A stretch of 64,000 bases of DNA, from assembly GCA_024138025.1 (NCBI GenBank), contig JAMXBD010000962.1, positions 482,653-546,652 of the forward strand, in the 5' to 3' direction. The stretch is from Combretum micranthum (taxonomy: Eukaryota; Streptophyta; Magnoliopsida; Myrtales; Combretaceae). The position numbers and the translations under genes were made by a program. Position 1 is the stretch's first letter. Each line of letters starts with the position of its first letter. The notes beneath the pieces are model-generated. The model saw nothing but the letters and a program-made list of their open reading frames with translations, had not been told where the DNA came from and ran no database searches. Of this stretch, positions 25,301-37,144 are shown piece after piece.

Positions 25301-26475
25301 TGTACAGACAACCTGGAAGCAGACAGAAGATTGCATGAGAATCTTTAACACACCAAGCAGGGAAAGAAAGGGAATCATAAAGGCCGCTTCATGAAGGCCG
25401 CTTCATGTAGACCTCTTCTCGAAGAAACAAGATTGCACTGATCAAGACTGAAGCAAGGAAAAGAAATTTTATTACAGATTAGCTTCCTATACTCAAGCCT
25501 ACAATTAGCCAATGTCCAAGAATTTGAGAATTGGAGCCAATATTCCCTCATGTACATCAGGTAGAAGTAAAGGTTCTATAGATCATAGTTGCGAATAACA
25601 GGCATTGAGTTTCAAAGAGAAGGGAACACAGATTCCAATAGAAACAGCCTCTCACCCAAATAAAAATGGATGAATAAAGATAACTGATTTCATAAATATC
25701 GAAATTAATACATAATAATAGAGCCTGTATTGATCACCACTTACATACCCTAACTGTCTCCTCATCACATAGATAAGCCCCTGCCACAATGGTGTCGCGC
25801 ATGTGATTCTCCACAGAATCTGAAGGGCAAAGCACGGCACTAACACCACCTTGAGCATAGTTTGTGTTGCTTTCATGAGGCTCTGCCTTGGTAATGACAG
25901 CGACAGTTCCATGTTTTGCCACCTCCAGCGCATAGCGCAACCCAGCAATTCCACTTCCAATTACAACAAAATCAAAAATCATTGTGGAACCATCATCCAA
26001 ACATGAAATGATGGTCGCTTTATTGTCCTTCTTACTTTCATGAATCGGAGAATCCAAAAGGCTGCATCTCTCGATCTGGACTAGTTTAGATGCAGCACTA
26101 GACCTGGAATTTTACCACGTAAAAGACAAATTTAGACTGCCACTCAACTCAAGAAAACACCAATTGGAGACTGATTTTGACAAAGATAGGAAAGAGGTGC
26201 TTCAGTGACCAGAATAGTACATCTGTGAATTCTTCTGTGACATAACATCTCATCATGATAGTAAGTTGATTGAAAACCATCCATGTAAATTGGTTATTCT
26301 ACCCATAGTTAAAAACAACAAAATTAAGTTTTTGCCAATACCATGACAAGTCTTTATGTATGCATTTCTTGAAGGCTGAACTCGAGACCCGTATATTCGG
26401 GCGACAACCCCGACCCCTGGCAAGAGTCACCCTGCAATGCAAATTACCATTTCCAGAAGGAAGAATTGTTGTCAT
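22357..26475 (-). CDS. AO: L-aspartate oxidase, plastid (7 exons; three small indels)
   Basis: This FAD enzyme oxidises L-aspartate to iminoaspartate, which quinolinate synthase then uses in plastid NAD synthesis. Exons are 26342-26475, 25749-26103, 25073-25312, 24933-24988, 24713-24793, 23729-23790 and 22357-23368. All introns are GT-AG and in phase once the indels are allowed for, giving 648 codons (Arabidopsis AO is about 650 aa). Exon 1 encodes a serine- and arginine-rich transit peptide. Exon 2 has the FAD motif GSGIAGLRYALE; exon 3 GHSHRRIVHAADMTGREI; exon 5 ASGGAGHIYP; exon 7 FVQFHPTALADEG, HGANRLASNSLLEALVFARR and HESRGLHY. Exon 3 lacks one base at about 25281-25287, giving an immediate stop, and two more at about 25074-25085. 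Exon 4 lacks one base at about 24962-24964. The other exons are clean. Confidence 0.95.
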
Positions 26476-27379
26476 TTCAGTCCTCCTACATAACATGAGT
26501 TCAAAGCGAAACAGATCAATAGTCTGGAACTCAAATTTTATAAATATTATTTCCTATACCATGACCTTTTTATTCCTTAACATACCTATATCACCATCCA
26601 TATTGAACAAAATTTCTAAAATAATATATGGGTCTTTTGTTCATTTAGCATCAAAATTTTATCTTGTTCAAGCATATGTTTACAGAGTACATTTTACTCG
26701 TAAATTCACCAAACATATATAATACATTTATGATAAAGGGTATGACAAAAAACAAATTACAGATACAGATACACAATCATCCAATCAGACGCTGTGTGTA
26801 TATGAAATTGCAAATCTGTGTCCAACAGGAAAAATAAACAAATGGTGAAATTAAGGTAAACGCGCTGCAATTCAAATCACAATGCTTTCTATTAATCATG
26901 ACATTACTTTCGATGAAAAGCATAAAAAAACAAAGACTAGAAATTTTTGATGAAGACTATTGTACTTTCCATCTTTTTTCAGACTAGAATTGCACCAAAG
27001 GAAGGCTATCCAAACATGAGAGAATAAAATATGAACTTACAGGAAGCAATATTTGTTTCGAGTTTTCAACTTCCAAAACAACAACTTGTTTCCCTGGGTT
27101 TTCTGTTTGTATGAAAAACAACAAAGGTACGGTACCTTAGCCTTATGTGTGTTGGGGAGGTCCTGTTTCGAATATATATGAACCGAATGATTGCTATAGG
27201 TATATAGGATAAACTTTATACAACAACATGCGATGCACCGAGTTTCCTGTTTGTTCTTGTCGAAGATTACTAAGCAGAGCAGCTGATAAACGAGAAAAGC
27301 ATGTGTGGGGTTGGCTGTAAAATGTTATAGGAAATGGTATGGTTGAATCGAAGACGAGAGAAAATAAAGAGAGAGATTA

Positions 27380-27620
27380 AAGAATGGTACGATCCCGAGA
27401 CGCCACGAAGCAAAAAATTACATGGTAAAAAAGAGGATCGGTTGTTCTGACTGCAGAAGCAGAACAGAGTCCTCCGCATCGCTTTTCTTGAAGTTGGCGC
27501 CTTCTTCTCTCTCTCTCTATCTCTTGCGCCGCCACATTTTAATTATTCCTTCGACCCCTCTTGGTCTTGGTCTTGGTCTTCAGCAGAGAAATTTCGTATC
27601 ATTAATGGAGAAGTGAACTG
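27380..27620 (-). promoter_or_regulatory. Possible AO leader exon or promoter region
   Basis: This is a GC-richer patch with a CT/GA-rich tract (about 27505-27525), about 1 kb upstream of the AO start codon, in otherwise AT-rich DNA. On the minus strand a good acceptor (ATGTTATGTAG|G) lies about 12 bp before the AO ATG, so a non-coding first exon here spliced to 26487 is plausible. A minus-strand frame 27270-27479 looks non-coding. Confidence 0.3.
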
Positions 27621-27649
27621 TGAACGCCCAAGTGTGAGGAAATTGCAAA

Positions 27650-29356
27650 CAGGATAAAAGGTTCGGGGAAAGTTAAAAACCAGACCAACTGTCCAGTTGG
27701 TTAAAAATTTGAGGACGATATACCCTTGATTATATATTTAAATAAAATAAACAAAGAAGCATAAAAAACTGCAATATATATACGACACCAAATAAAAAAA
27801 TATTAATTTTTGTCCATTATTATACATTTGCAAAGGGTACACTCGAACTCGACAGCTTCATTTTCTACATACACACCATTTTTCATAAAAAACCAAATCT
27901 GCCAAGAAATTACCATTTCCAATTTGATTGTTGTCCCATCTCATCCTACTGCATCGAGAAATCAAATAGAAAATCTAAATCCTAATATCATTTTTCTTAT
28001 TCAATATCATAAAGGTATGAGATGGAGCTAACACATAAAAGGAATGAATGACCTTTATATTACCTTGAGTTGAGCATGGTCCATGTGGATAGAGAATCAA
28101 CTTCGCAAGCTTGTGATGGATTTAAAAACCTGTTAAGAAGATGGAATGGTTTCATTAGATTTTTCATTTTAAATAATAATGTAAAATTGTCGTCTTTATT
28201 GGTTTAATTAAATAATAAAAGAGAGAGAAGAGAGCCGGGTAAAGAAAATGAAAAAAGAAAAAAAAAAAAAAAACATCTTTGGCATTAGCAATGGTAAAAA
28301 TAGATACAAAACACTTCAATATATTCAAAATCAAATTCTAATAATTCAAAAGTACGAGTGAAGAAATTTAATAATACCATTGGTAAATTCATATAAAAAA
28401 TAATATTGCTCTATCAGATTAATGCTATCATGAAAGGTGAAATTCTTTTTTTTTTTTCTTTTCTAGCATTTGATTTTAGATAGCCCTTGCTCACAAATGT
28501 AGTTCAAAATTAAATACATAAGTAACAATCAACACATGCTAGAATAAAAAGCTTTTAAAGGAAAAAAGTATGAATTAATATTACACTATACCTCAGAAAA
28601 GGCAACTTCCTAATTTTTATTTGAAAAGGACCAAATACAACAAAAAAATTAAGTTCAATTGGTGTGCAAAAATCCATTATAAAATAGTTTGTGTTTTACT
28701 ATAAAATGTATTTGGTAACAAAATAATTATACGGAGAATTTTTATAGCGAAATTTATAAGAAGTTATCATATAAAAAAAGAGTTTCATATCAACATTATT
28801 GATGCACGGAATTTTTATGGTCTATCTATTCAACCTTTTATCTAATTATTGGATTGATTATAAAATACTTATGGAATTGATTTCATAAGAAAAAAGATAT
28901 GAAACTATAAAATTTTTCAATTAATACAACAATGAGATTATTGATCACAATAGAACATCACTATAAAAAAAATAGACACACTTAATCCACGATGATTAAA
29001 TAGGATTTGGTGACAAATGAAAAAAAAAAATGGAAAATGCTTACATTTAAAGGGGCTAAAGGGCAAGCGGTGCGCAGTACAACTTCAACAATGCTATGCA
29101 AAGGTCAAGGTTTTTTTTTTCCAAAAATTGCTCAAGGTTTATAAGGAAAAGTCTTTGGAAAATAAAAAAAAATAATTAAAAAAAAAACCTTCAGTAGAAA
29201 AGTTCGTACAAATAAAAAGCATAAGTAACCACCATTATAGCATTGGAAGCAAAATGATGTTATTTTAATAATCAATTTGATTACATAAGTTGACATTTTT
29301 ATAAAAAAAAAAAATCATTTTTTTGTACCATTACGAGAATAGCATAGGATAATTTT
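27650..29356. other. Intergenic, AT-rich
   Basis: No gene or bounded repeat was recognised. Confidence 0.55.
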
Positions 29357-29442
29357 GGGATAAGGAATAAAATATTAATATTTTTAAAATTAATTACGAA
29401 AATACCATTAGAAAAAAAATTATTCCCTACTTTAGGCAACAT

Positions 29443-29553
29443 GGCTTCGTCTCTTGAAGAGACGAGGTCATAAGTGCCTGACTTCGTCTCTTTGAGAGAC
29501 GAGGTCTCATTCTGTAATGACCTCGTCTCTTCGTCTCTTGAAGAGACGAGGTC
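29443..29553. repeat. Left palindrome array of the MULE (3 units)
   Basis: Three 27-bp near-perfect palindromes of the form CTCGTCTCTTGAAGAGACGAG start at 29443, 29480 and 29519. The third carries an internal 8-bp duplication. Spacers are 10 and 12 bp. Confidence 0.9.
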
Positions 29554-30942
29554 AGGTCTTCCTCCAGAAAATTCAATTTATTACTTGAGAAACCCAAAAA
29601 ATTACATATAAAACCTGCCAAGTAGAAATATAAATAGCTATACGAGCCATTAACCAAATACAACACAGCTATAATACTATTCCACCTAAAGACACATTTT
29701 TAATCCCAATCCGAATCATTCGATCACAGCGGTATTGTGATTGTTTGTCAGCACAGTATAATGAAAATATGAAAATTTGTAGACTCGTAGTAGATAATAT
29801 AAAATGAAATGCTGATTGATTGTTCTCTTAAAATGTACAAGAGAAAATGAGTACAATATACATACAATAATAATATCAAAAAGTAAGAATCTATATGCAA
29901 CAATAAAAAAAAAAAAAATCTATCCTCTACTATTGCTGCTAATGTGTGTCTCTCCTCCCTCGTCCTCGGCCTCTACCCCGCCTCACTTACGTCCTAGGTA
30001 ACGAGGTATGCAGATGAGGATGCTGTGTAGATGGAACAATCTCTGTAATTGCAGCATCCTCATGTCCAGTAGCAGCACTGTACTGATGGAATGGGATAGG
30101 GTTTGGCTAACCATAGCAACAGGCCGCTTATCATAACCAAAACCATCATCCCCTTGCACAATATTACCATGAGCGTACAGTATAAACTCCGCCTTATCTA
30201 TTTCCTCACAAATCCTGCCATCTCATCAAAATTAGCTTCCACGCATCAAATTTACAAAATCACACTATTGAATTGCATTCCTCGTAATATTTAACATAAT
30301 TCCTAAACTGCACCTCCACTTTCAAAGTTGAAATTTAATTTTCTAATCTATTCTGCTTTCTTACAAATATTAGCTTTTTTCATCGCATATTTTCATGCCA
30401 TACCAAATCGTCATACCAAGGCTAAAGTACTAAATACACCCCGTTAACGATAATTGAAGTTATTTTCATTTTTTTTTCCCATAATCAAATTCCTAAAATA
30501 ATTATCTAACAACAACTTAGGACATGATTTTTTTCAAAGCAAATATTATACATATACATATCTATACAACATACAATAGGAAAAAAAAAAAAAACGTCGG
30601 CGTTAGAATCATGCTATAAAAATATTCTAACAACACATACAATCGACATTCAACAATACAGCACGAATAATTGAAAAAAATACGAAAATACGCGAAAATC
30701 CAACCTCAACGTTCGCCGTCGGTGGTTTCGCACAAAATCTCCCGCTTTCGATTTTCTTACTCACCAAATAGCAATACAATCAACTTCGGAGCAATTAAAT
30801 CAGCCAAATGAGGAACAACTACGGGTCGTTTGTGGATTTCGGCCGCAACAATCGAAAGAAAATCGCAATTTGCATTTGGGTTCTGGCGAGCGTAAGGAAG
30901 AAATGAGGAAGAAGAAGACGCGCGCGGAGATTATAGTCCGCT

Positions 30943-31120
30943 GACCTCGTCTCTTCAAGAGACGAGGTTAATCACTAATGACCTCGTCTCTTGAAGAGAC
31001 GAGGTCACATGCGGTCCAACCTCGTCTTTTCGAGAGATGAGGTCATTACAGAATGAGACCTTGTCTCTCGAAGAGACGAGGTCAGGTACTTATGATCTCG
31101 TCTCTTCAAGAGACGAGGTC
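30943..31120. repeat. Right palindrome array of the MULE (5 units)
   Basis: Five 27-bp palindromes lie at 30943-30969, 30980-31006, 31018-31044, 31057-31083 and 31094-31120, so the period is 37, 38, 39 and 37 bp. The outer spacers match those of the left array in inverted order: TCATTCTGTAAT is identical and ATAAGTACCT has one change. Confidence 0.92.
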
Positions 31121-31646
31121 ATGTTATCTAAAATCAGGAACAATTTTTTTCTGATGACATTTTCGTAATTAATTTTAAATATATTAATATTTTATTCCTT
31201 TTCTCGATAGTTTTTACGAAATGATAAACGATACAGCACAAAATTGTTCATAAAATGAATTAAAAAAACTAACCTTGCACCGTAATAACAACATTATATA
31301 CTTACTTTCTTCCAATCTCTCTCTAGAAAATTTAAATATATCACTAATAGTCAAACACTTTGCTCACTGTTATTTCTTCATCATCTACAGAAGCTTAACA
31401 AAAGAGATAAGTCATAAAACAGGAAAAAGAAAAGATAAAACAAAACAGGATGATAATTATAATTAAAAATGACTTGAAACATTAAATTTAACCATCAAAT
31501 GCTCTTGAGTATCTATATTTTTGTGATAAAACAAATCTCCAAAGGCTTATTTAAGCTATGAAATTACACACTGATTTCTCTTATTGCAGCTAATTCTTCA
31601 AGAAATGAGAGCAAAAAACAAACTGCCACCGTAACTGGGACGAATC

Positions 31647-32690
31647 GGAAAATATGCCACAATTAAAAGTTCTAAAATTCACAAAAGAGGAACAGTTACA
31701 GTTTATTGCAAAGACAGGCAACCAAGGAAGTGGAGGACCAACCTGAGTAACTCTGAAAAGAAACAACAAAAAACTGACAAATGTAGTGAGATTACAAAAA
31801 AGCCCTAAAGGGGTACAGTATAAAAATGGCTTTGGATTTTGGGCAATTCAGAGGACTAAAAGTAATACCAAGACCAAAGTTAGTTAAAGGTACACAAACT
31901 TTTTAAATTTTACCTATTAGTTTAAGTGAAAATAAAAGTTTTATTCAATCTCAAAGGGTTATTAGTGAAAATAAAAGACATCAAGTTCTCATTGGCTTTG
32001 ATAATGGAAAATATGCCATATTTAAAAGTTTTAAAATTCACAAAAAGAGGAACAGTTACAATTTATTGAAAAGAGAGATAAGAAGTGGAGGAGTAACTTG
32101 AATAACATTGAAAAGACAAAAAAACTGAAAAATATAATGAGATTACAAAAAAGCCCTAACAGTATAATAGAAATGGTTTTGAATATTGGGCAAGACCTAA
32201 TTTACTTAAAGGTATACATACTTTTAAAATTTTACCTATTAGTTTTAATGAAAATAAAAGATTTATTTAATCTCAAAGAGTTATTACTAAAAATATTATA
32301 AAAGACACCAAGCTTTCTTTGGCTTTAATAATGGAAAATATGCCATAGTTAAAAGTTATAAAATTCACAGAAGAGGGGACGGTTACCATTTATTGAAAAG
32401 AGAGACTAGCAAGGAAGTACAGGAGCAATATGGTAACATTGGAAAAAACAAAAAAACTGACAAATATAGTGAGATTACAAAAAAGCCCTAACAATACATA
32501 TATGGTTTTGGATATTGGGCAATTTGGAGAACTAAAAGTAATACCAAGACTTAAGTTACTTAAAGGTACACAGACTTTTAAAATTTTACCTATTAGTTTA
32601 AATGAAAATAAAAGATTTATTTGATCTCAAATGTTTATTAATGAAAATATTATAAAAGATACCAAGCTCTCTTTAGCTTTAATAATATAG
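31647..32690 (+). repeat. Three-copy tandem repeat, period about 327-359 bp
   Basis: Units start at GGAAAATATGCCA in 31647, 32006 and 32333. They share the order TTCACA(A)AAGAGG, GAGATTACAAAAAAGCCCTAA, TTTTACCTATTAGTTT and ATTGGCTTTGATAATGG-like blocks. Each unit holds a short plus-strand frame starting at ATGG(C/T)TTTGGAT, with stops. No family was recognised. The units are diverged, so the amplification is not recent. Confidence 0.85.
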
Positions 32691-35600
32691 ATGGAAGATA
32701 GATAGATAGATATCAACCAAAAATAATACAAATAAAATGTGTTCTTATGCATAATAATACCGTTTGAATTTTTGAGATAGGCTAACCTAAATGCGGCTTC
32801 ACTCAAACAACTTAAATCGTAATATTTCAAATGCGTTATATTTATTTTTTTTTATTACTAAAAACATTTATTCTATGGTTGATTCATTCCAATATAATTT
32901 TTTCAATATGTAAGAATATAGAAATTTTATTTTAATGATAATATGAGTATATGTATATTATATATTTATGTTAGAGTCCAATTTTTTAATTTTCCGTACC
33001 TCATTTTTTTTAAAGTTTAACATATTAATAACTTTAATATAACACAGTTGTACTAAGATAAGACTTTGACCGTAGAAATGCTTAACTTTCTTTTCTTCTT
33101 CATACTAGTATTAAAATTTTCTTTTTTATTTCAATACCATAATTTTTTTAAGTGAGACGGGTAAGTGTAATTATAAAAATATTACTAAATAAATAAAAAT
33201 AAGGAATAATGGTGTAAATTGTACCTAAATTTTGAAATGGATCAATTTAGTATTTAAACTTTAAAATTGATCAGTTTTGTATTTAAAAAAACTTTAAAAT
33301 TAATTAATTAAAGCATAAAAAACTCAACGGAGGTACCTTTGCCATGTATAAAAAGTTATTATAGATACTAAATTAATCAATTTCAATGTTAAAATTATAT
33401 AACATTGACCCTTAAAAGTAACGACGAACTATAAAAAGGTCTGGCTATTAAATAATTTAACTACATAACACATTTGGGTGTTACAAACTACGTATAACTG
33501 TTGCAAATATTTTATTGCCAAATAACTTTAGCATTTACAACAATTTATAAACAATACTAGATCATATTTTATTGGTTTGTTCTCAAATATGGTTAGACAT
33601 TATTATCATCACATCATGGTAATCTTTATCTAGGATAATCGGGTAATTCTATTGTACTGGGTACTCATATATATCTTGCTCGACTAAGTAGGATCTAGGT
33701 GAATATTAATTGTTATAAGATAAGATAGGGGTATAGTTTTTCTAAAATCTCATGTGACATGGTCCCTACCCACCTTAAAATATGTATTCTACTACACATA
33801 AGATACAAGTTATAGGCACCATGTACTTTTCCTGAAGTATTTACTCTATTAAAAATTATAAAATAGCATAAATTGATAATAAATAAACTATAGTTCTCTA
33901 TTTTGATTTTATAATCACTCTTTTTGAGATTATCATTTGTAAGCAGCCTTTTAAAAGTTTTTATTTAGAAAAGTTTATACTATTTTATTATGAAAATACT
34001 TATAATTTTATTTGAACTTCAATTGTTTGTACTTGAAATTCTAAGTTATAAGGAAGGTTTTTTTTTTTTTTTCTAGGGCCAACTAACACAAAAGTGCCTC
34101 TAAAGTTTTTTATTTTCTAATTTGCTAAATGTTTTACAATTTTATTAAAATCACATAATCAGATTCTACAGATATTTATTACAGAAATCTACTTTAACTT
34201 ATAAACAAATTCTTCATATTATAGAACTTATAATATTAAAAAAAAATATTTTTAAACTTATTTCATAAATATATAAAATTAATGTAGTTTTACATATTAT
34301 ATAAAATATATATTATAATAAACTTGAAATTTGAAAAAGAATGAAATTTTTTTTTTGTGTGTGTGTGTGTTTTTTCTTTTTTTTTTTTGTCTTCCCAAAC
34401 CTTACATAGTTTCGGCTAAAAAAGAATGAAAAAAAAATTATAGATCTCACAAAGTATCTTGTGAGTTATATAGCATATAAGATAAGTTTTTGATACAATA
34501 TCATAGAGTGTATGTATGGGTATCATTTTATATCCTAGACACCCTTGAGCTGCTCGCACCTCCTTTTATTATTATTAAAGGTAATATATTATTTCATTTA
34601 TAAACTTTCATCTAGTAATTGAATCCTTCGACTACCTTTACATTTCATGTTCATTATCTAATGTAGATATTTCAACCAATCACATCCTAACATGTAGGTT
34701 ACAACATTAATTTGACAAAACCAAAGTTTAAATGGACGTCCGAATGAAACTAAGAAAAAATCAAATTGGCACTTTTCATTTACACCCTACTTGGCATATT
34801 AATTATTAACCAACCACAAAGTGCTAAAGGTCAATAAAATAATTCAAATCATATTAATTTACTTGACAAACCTTAAAATCCATAAAGAAATTTACACAAT
34901 TATTGTTCATATATATAACAAAGTAAAGGAAAAATAAAAGAAAAATGGCTAGAAACCTCATAATCAGTTAATACTTAACATCGTTTAAGGAATCAGACCA
35001 CTACCACTATCATTAAAACATCCACTATTTCAAAACAATCTCTAATCATCATCACAACCACTTAAATTGATCTTAGAATATCCACATATACGTTCAAGTA
35101 ATAATGTTTCTCTTAGGATTTTATCAAACAATTTCCTCGCATTACCCAAAATTCCACATTTTAAATACATATTATTCGATGCTGGAGATATAAATTCATC
35201 ATATTTGCAACCAAACATCAAATCTAAAAAAGGAGCACTGAAAGAGTCGTCAACACTTGCTGTAATGCCCTAGTCTTAGGGCATTTACATCCTACCACAT
35301 GTTCATATTAAATATGGACCTACAAAGATTCAGACTACCATAATATAATGAATAATTGAATATAAATTCAAACACATGTATAGTATTACTTCAATTTTTG
35401 TGAAAGACAAATCAAGTTTTCTCCAACACTCAAGATACATCTAAATATCGAATATAATAATTTAACAATATGTGGCTCATTGAATTCACTAATTGCTACA
35501 CATGCTTAGATATATGAATAAACAATTTAGAAGGATCAAGGCTTAATTAAGAACTTACTAAGCAATATAGCAACCAAGATTCTTAAATACTCTACGTTAC

Positions 35601-37144
35601 ATACTAATGACTACCTAGACATAAATCCCCTTAAGATTTATGAATTCTAGCATTGCCCCAATATTCTATAGATGATTGTACACTTCACTTTATAACCAAT
35701 ACCAAATCACATGTACCTAAAAAAAGAGAAAAGAATAAGTTGGAAGCCCGTATGATATACCAACACACACATGTGCTCACAAATTCACACGTAATTACGT
35801 ATCATAAATGCAACAAACCTCTATTTAACTATCTAATTTATTTAATATAGCAAATATCAAAGGAATATCAGAGTATTCCAAATCACACATAGGTATACAT
35901 ATACATATATATTAGATATTGGAAGCTCCTCAACATCCACGATATCAGAACCATTTAGATCTACCCACATCATTTTCAAGTGCAACTTTATTCGAGACAA
36001 TGACACACAAGGATCATTAACATGTTGCAATGATAGCATAGGTACTCACTACTAGGGATGCAACTAGGCAAGTTTTATAGGGAACCCCTGTCTAGAGAAA
36101 AACTTTATTAAATCACTTCAATTAATAAAATCAAAAGTCAAACTAATTTTTTAAGTTTATAAATTTTAGGTATCAATTCAATTTAATAAATAACATATAT
36201 TTTTTCAAATTTTTAGTTCAATTTAATAAATGGTATAGGCATTTTTAAATTGGTAGATTTAATCAATCTTAGTGACTTATTGTAATGTTAAGCCAATGAA
36301 AAATAAATTTGGAAGAATTTATTCTATATAGAAATATTAATGGAATTAAATTTTTCCATGAGTAAATAGGAAGAAAATGATGGGCATGCATATTATGAGA
36401 ATTTTTTTAATAAATTTAAACATAAAATAATTGTAGTTGAAAGATTATTAGGACTATTGAATTCAAGTACCTTAAAAGGTCTATTAGATAGATTTTAGGT
36501 TCGTGAACAAAAATCCTGTAAGGTACGGGGTATCGGGCTCCAAGTTTTATGAAATCCATCCTAGTCGATTCTCTACTTATCACCTACTACCAGCCGCCAT
36601 CGACGCACAAGAAACAATTATTATTATAGCTAGAAACTAAATTAATTAGTTTAAGATTCTACTCTTAGTAAGCGCAACCAGCAGGCAACATGCACATATT
36701 TTAGGAAAGTAGACCCTTTATGAACTCAAATCTCTGGAACTCTCAAAAGTTGAGTTATAACATATATAAAGTATTTATAATAGTTTATATTTCCAAACTT
36801 ACCTAAAATTCACACTTTTTTTATGGTGTAAAAGAGTAGTAACGTTTTAATTTAAAATGATATTTTAAGTAATAATTTAATAATGTCTAAGTTTTAGAAT
36901 GTTAAACCATAAAGAAAAGAGTCGTACAAGTTTAAGTGTTTTTCAGAAGAAAAAAATGTGATTTTGGAAAAGTTGTACAAAATGTGACTTGTTTATGAGG
37001 CTGTGTTCAGAACACGAGTCTGTACATGGCTTGTATTTAAAGTCGTGTTCAGAACATAAAGTTAACATGACAAATTGTTTGAGTTTGAACATGACTTGTG
37101 TGTAAGGTCATGTTCAAAATAAAAATCTAACATGACATAACATA
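32691..37144. other. Intergenic, AT-rich, probable old LTR remnants
   Basis: No gene is seen. At about 35263 the sequence TGTAATGCCCTAG, followed by TTAGGGCATTTACA, looks like the end of a Ty3-type LTR. The DNA after it (35270-36060) has the same style as the LTRs further right. From 36990 begins a diverged tandem repeat in GTTCAAAACA/CATGACTTGTGT wording that continues after the solo LTR at 39864. An (ATT)n-free, TA-rich stretch fills 33000-34500. Confidence 0.45.

Larger units (their letters stand above)
29357..31205. mobile_element. Non-autonomous Mutator-like element with palindrome arrays, 1849 bp
   Basis: The long terminal inverted repeats (about 190 bp) start GGGATAAGGAATAAAATA at the left and GAGAAAAGGAATAAAATA when the right end is reversed. 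Both continue through the same ATTAATTACGAAAAT block into palindromes with matching spacers. The 9-bp target duplication is GATAATTTT/GATAGTTTT (29348-29356, 31206-31214), one mismatch. No transposase is seen. The interior has a GC-rich, coding-like patch on the minus strand (about 29930-30080) that reads into an RGRGRGRGRR tail with one stop. Such tails are common in plant transposon-linked proteins, so it may be a captured or decayed gene end. Confidence 0.88.

Noticed and set aside
27270..27479. Minus-strand frame upstream of AO as a separate small gene
   Set aside because: No recognisable domain; hydrophobic, phenylalanine-rich composition with no conservation cue; better explained as AO leader or promoter DNA.
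29816..30294. Plus-strand small frames inside the MULE
   Set aside because: Composition of the plus frames is unconvincing; the coding-like signal there is on the minus strand and contains a stop.
30943..31120. CRISPR-like array (27-bp repeats, 10-12-bp spacers)
   Set aside because: Plant nuclear context; spacers are too short and are conserved between the two element arms; the array lies in the terminal repeat of a MULE.
35263..37144. A further solo LTR starting TGTAATGCCC
   Set aside because: The start looks right, but I could not find a matching end or target duplication, so it is only mentioned as a remnant.
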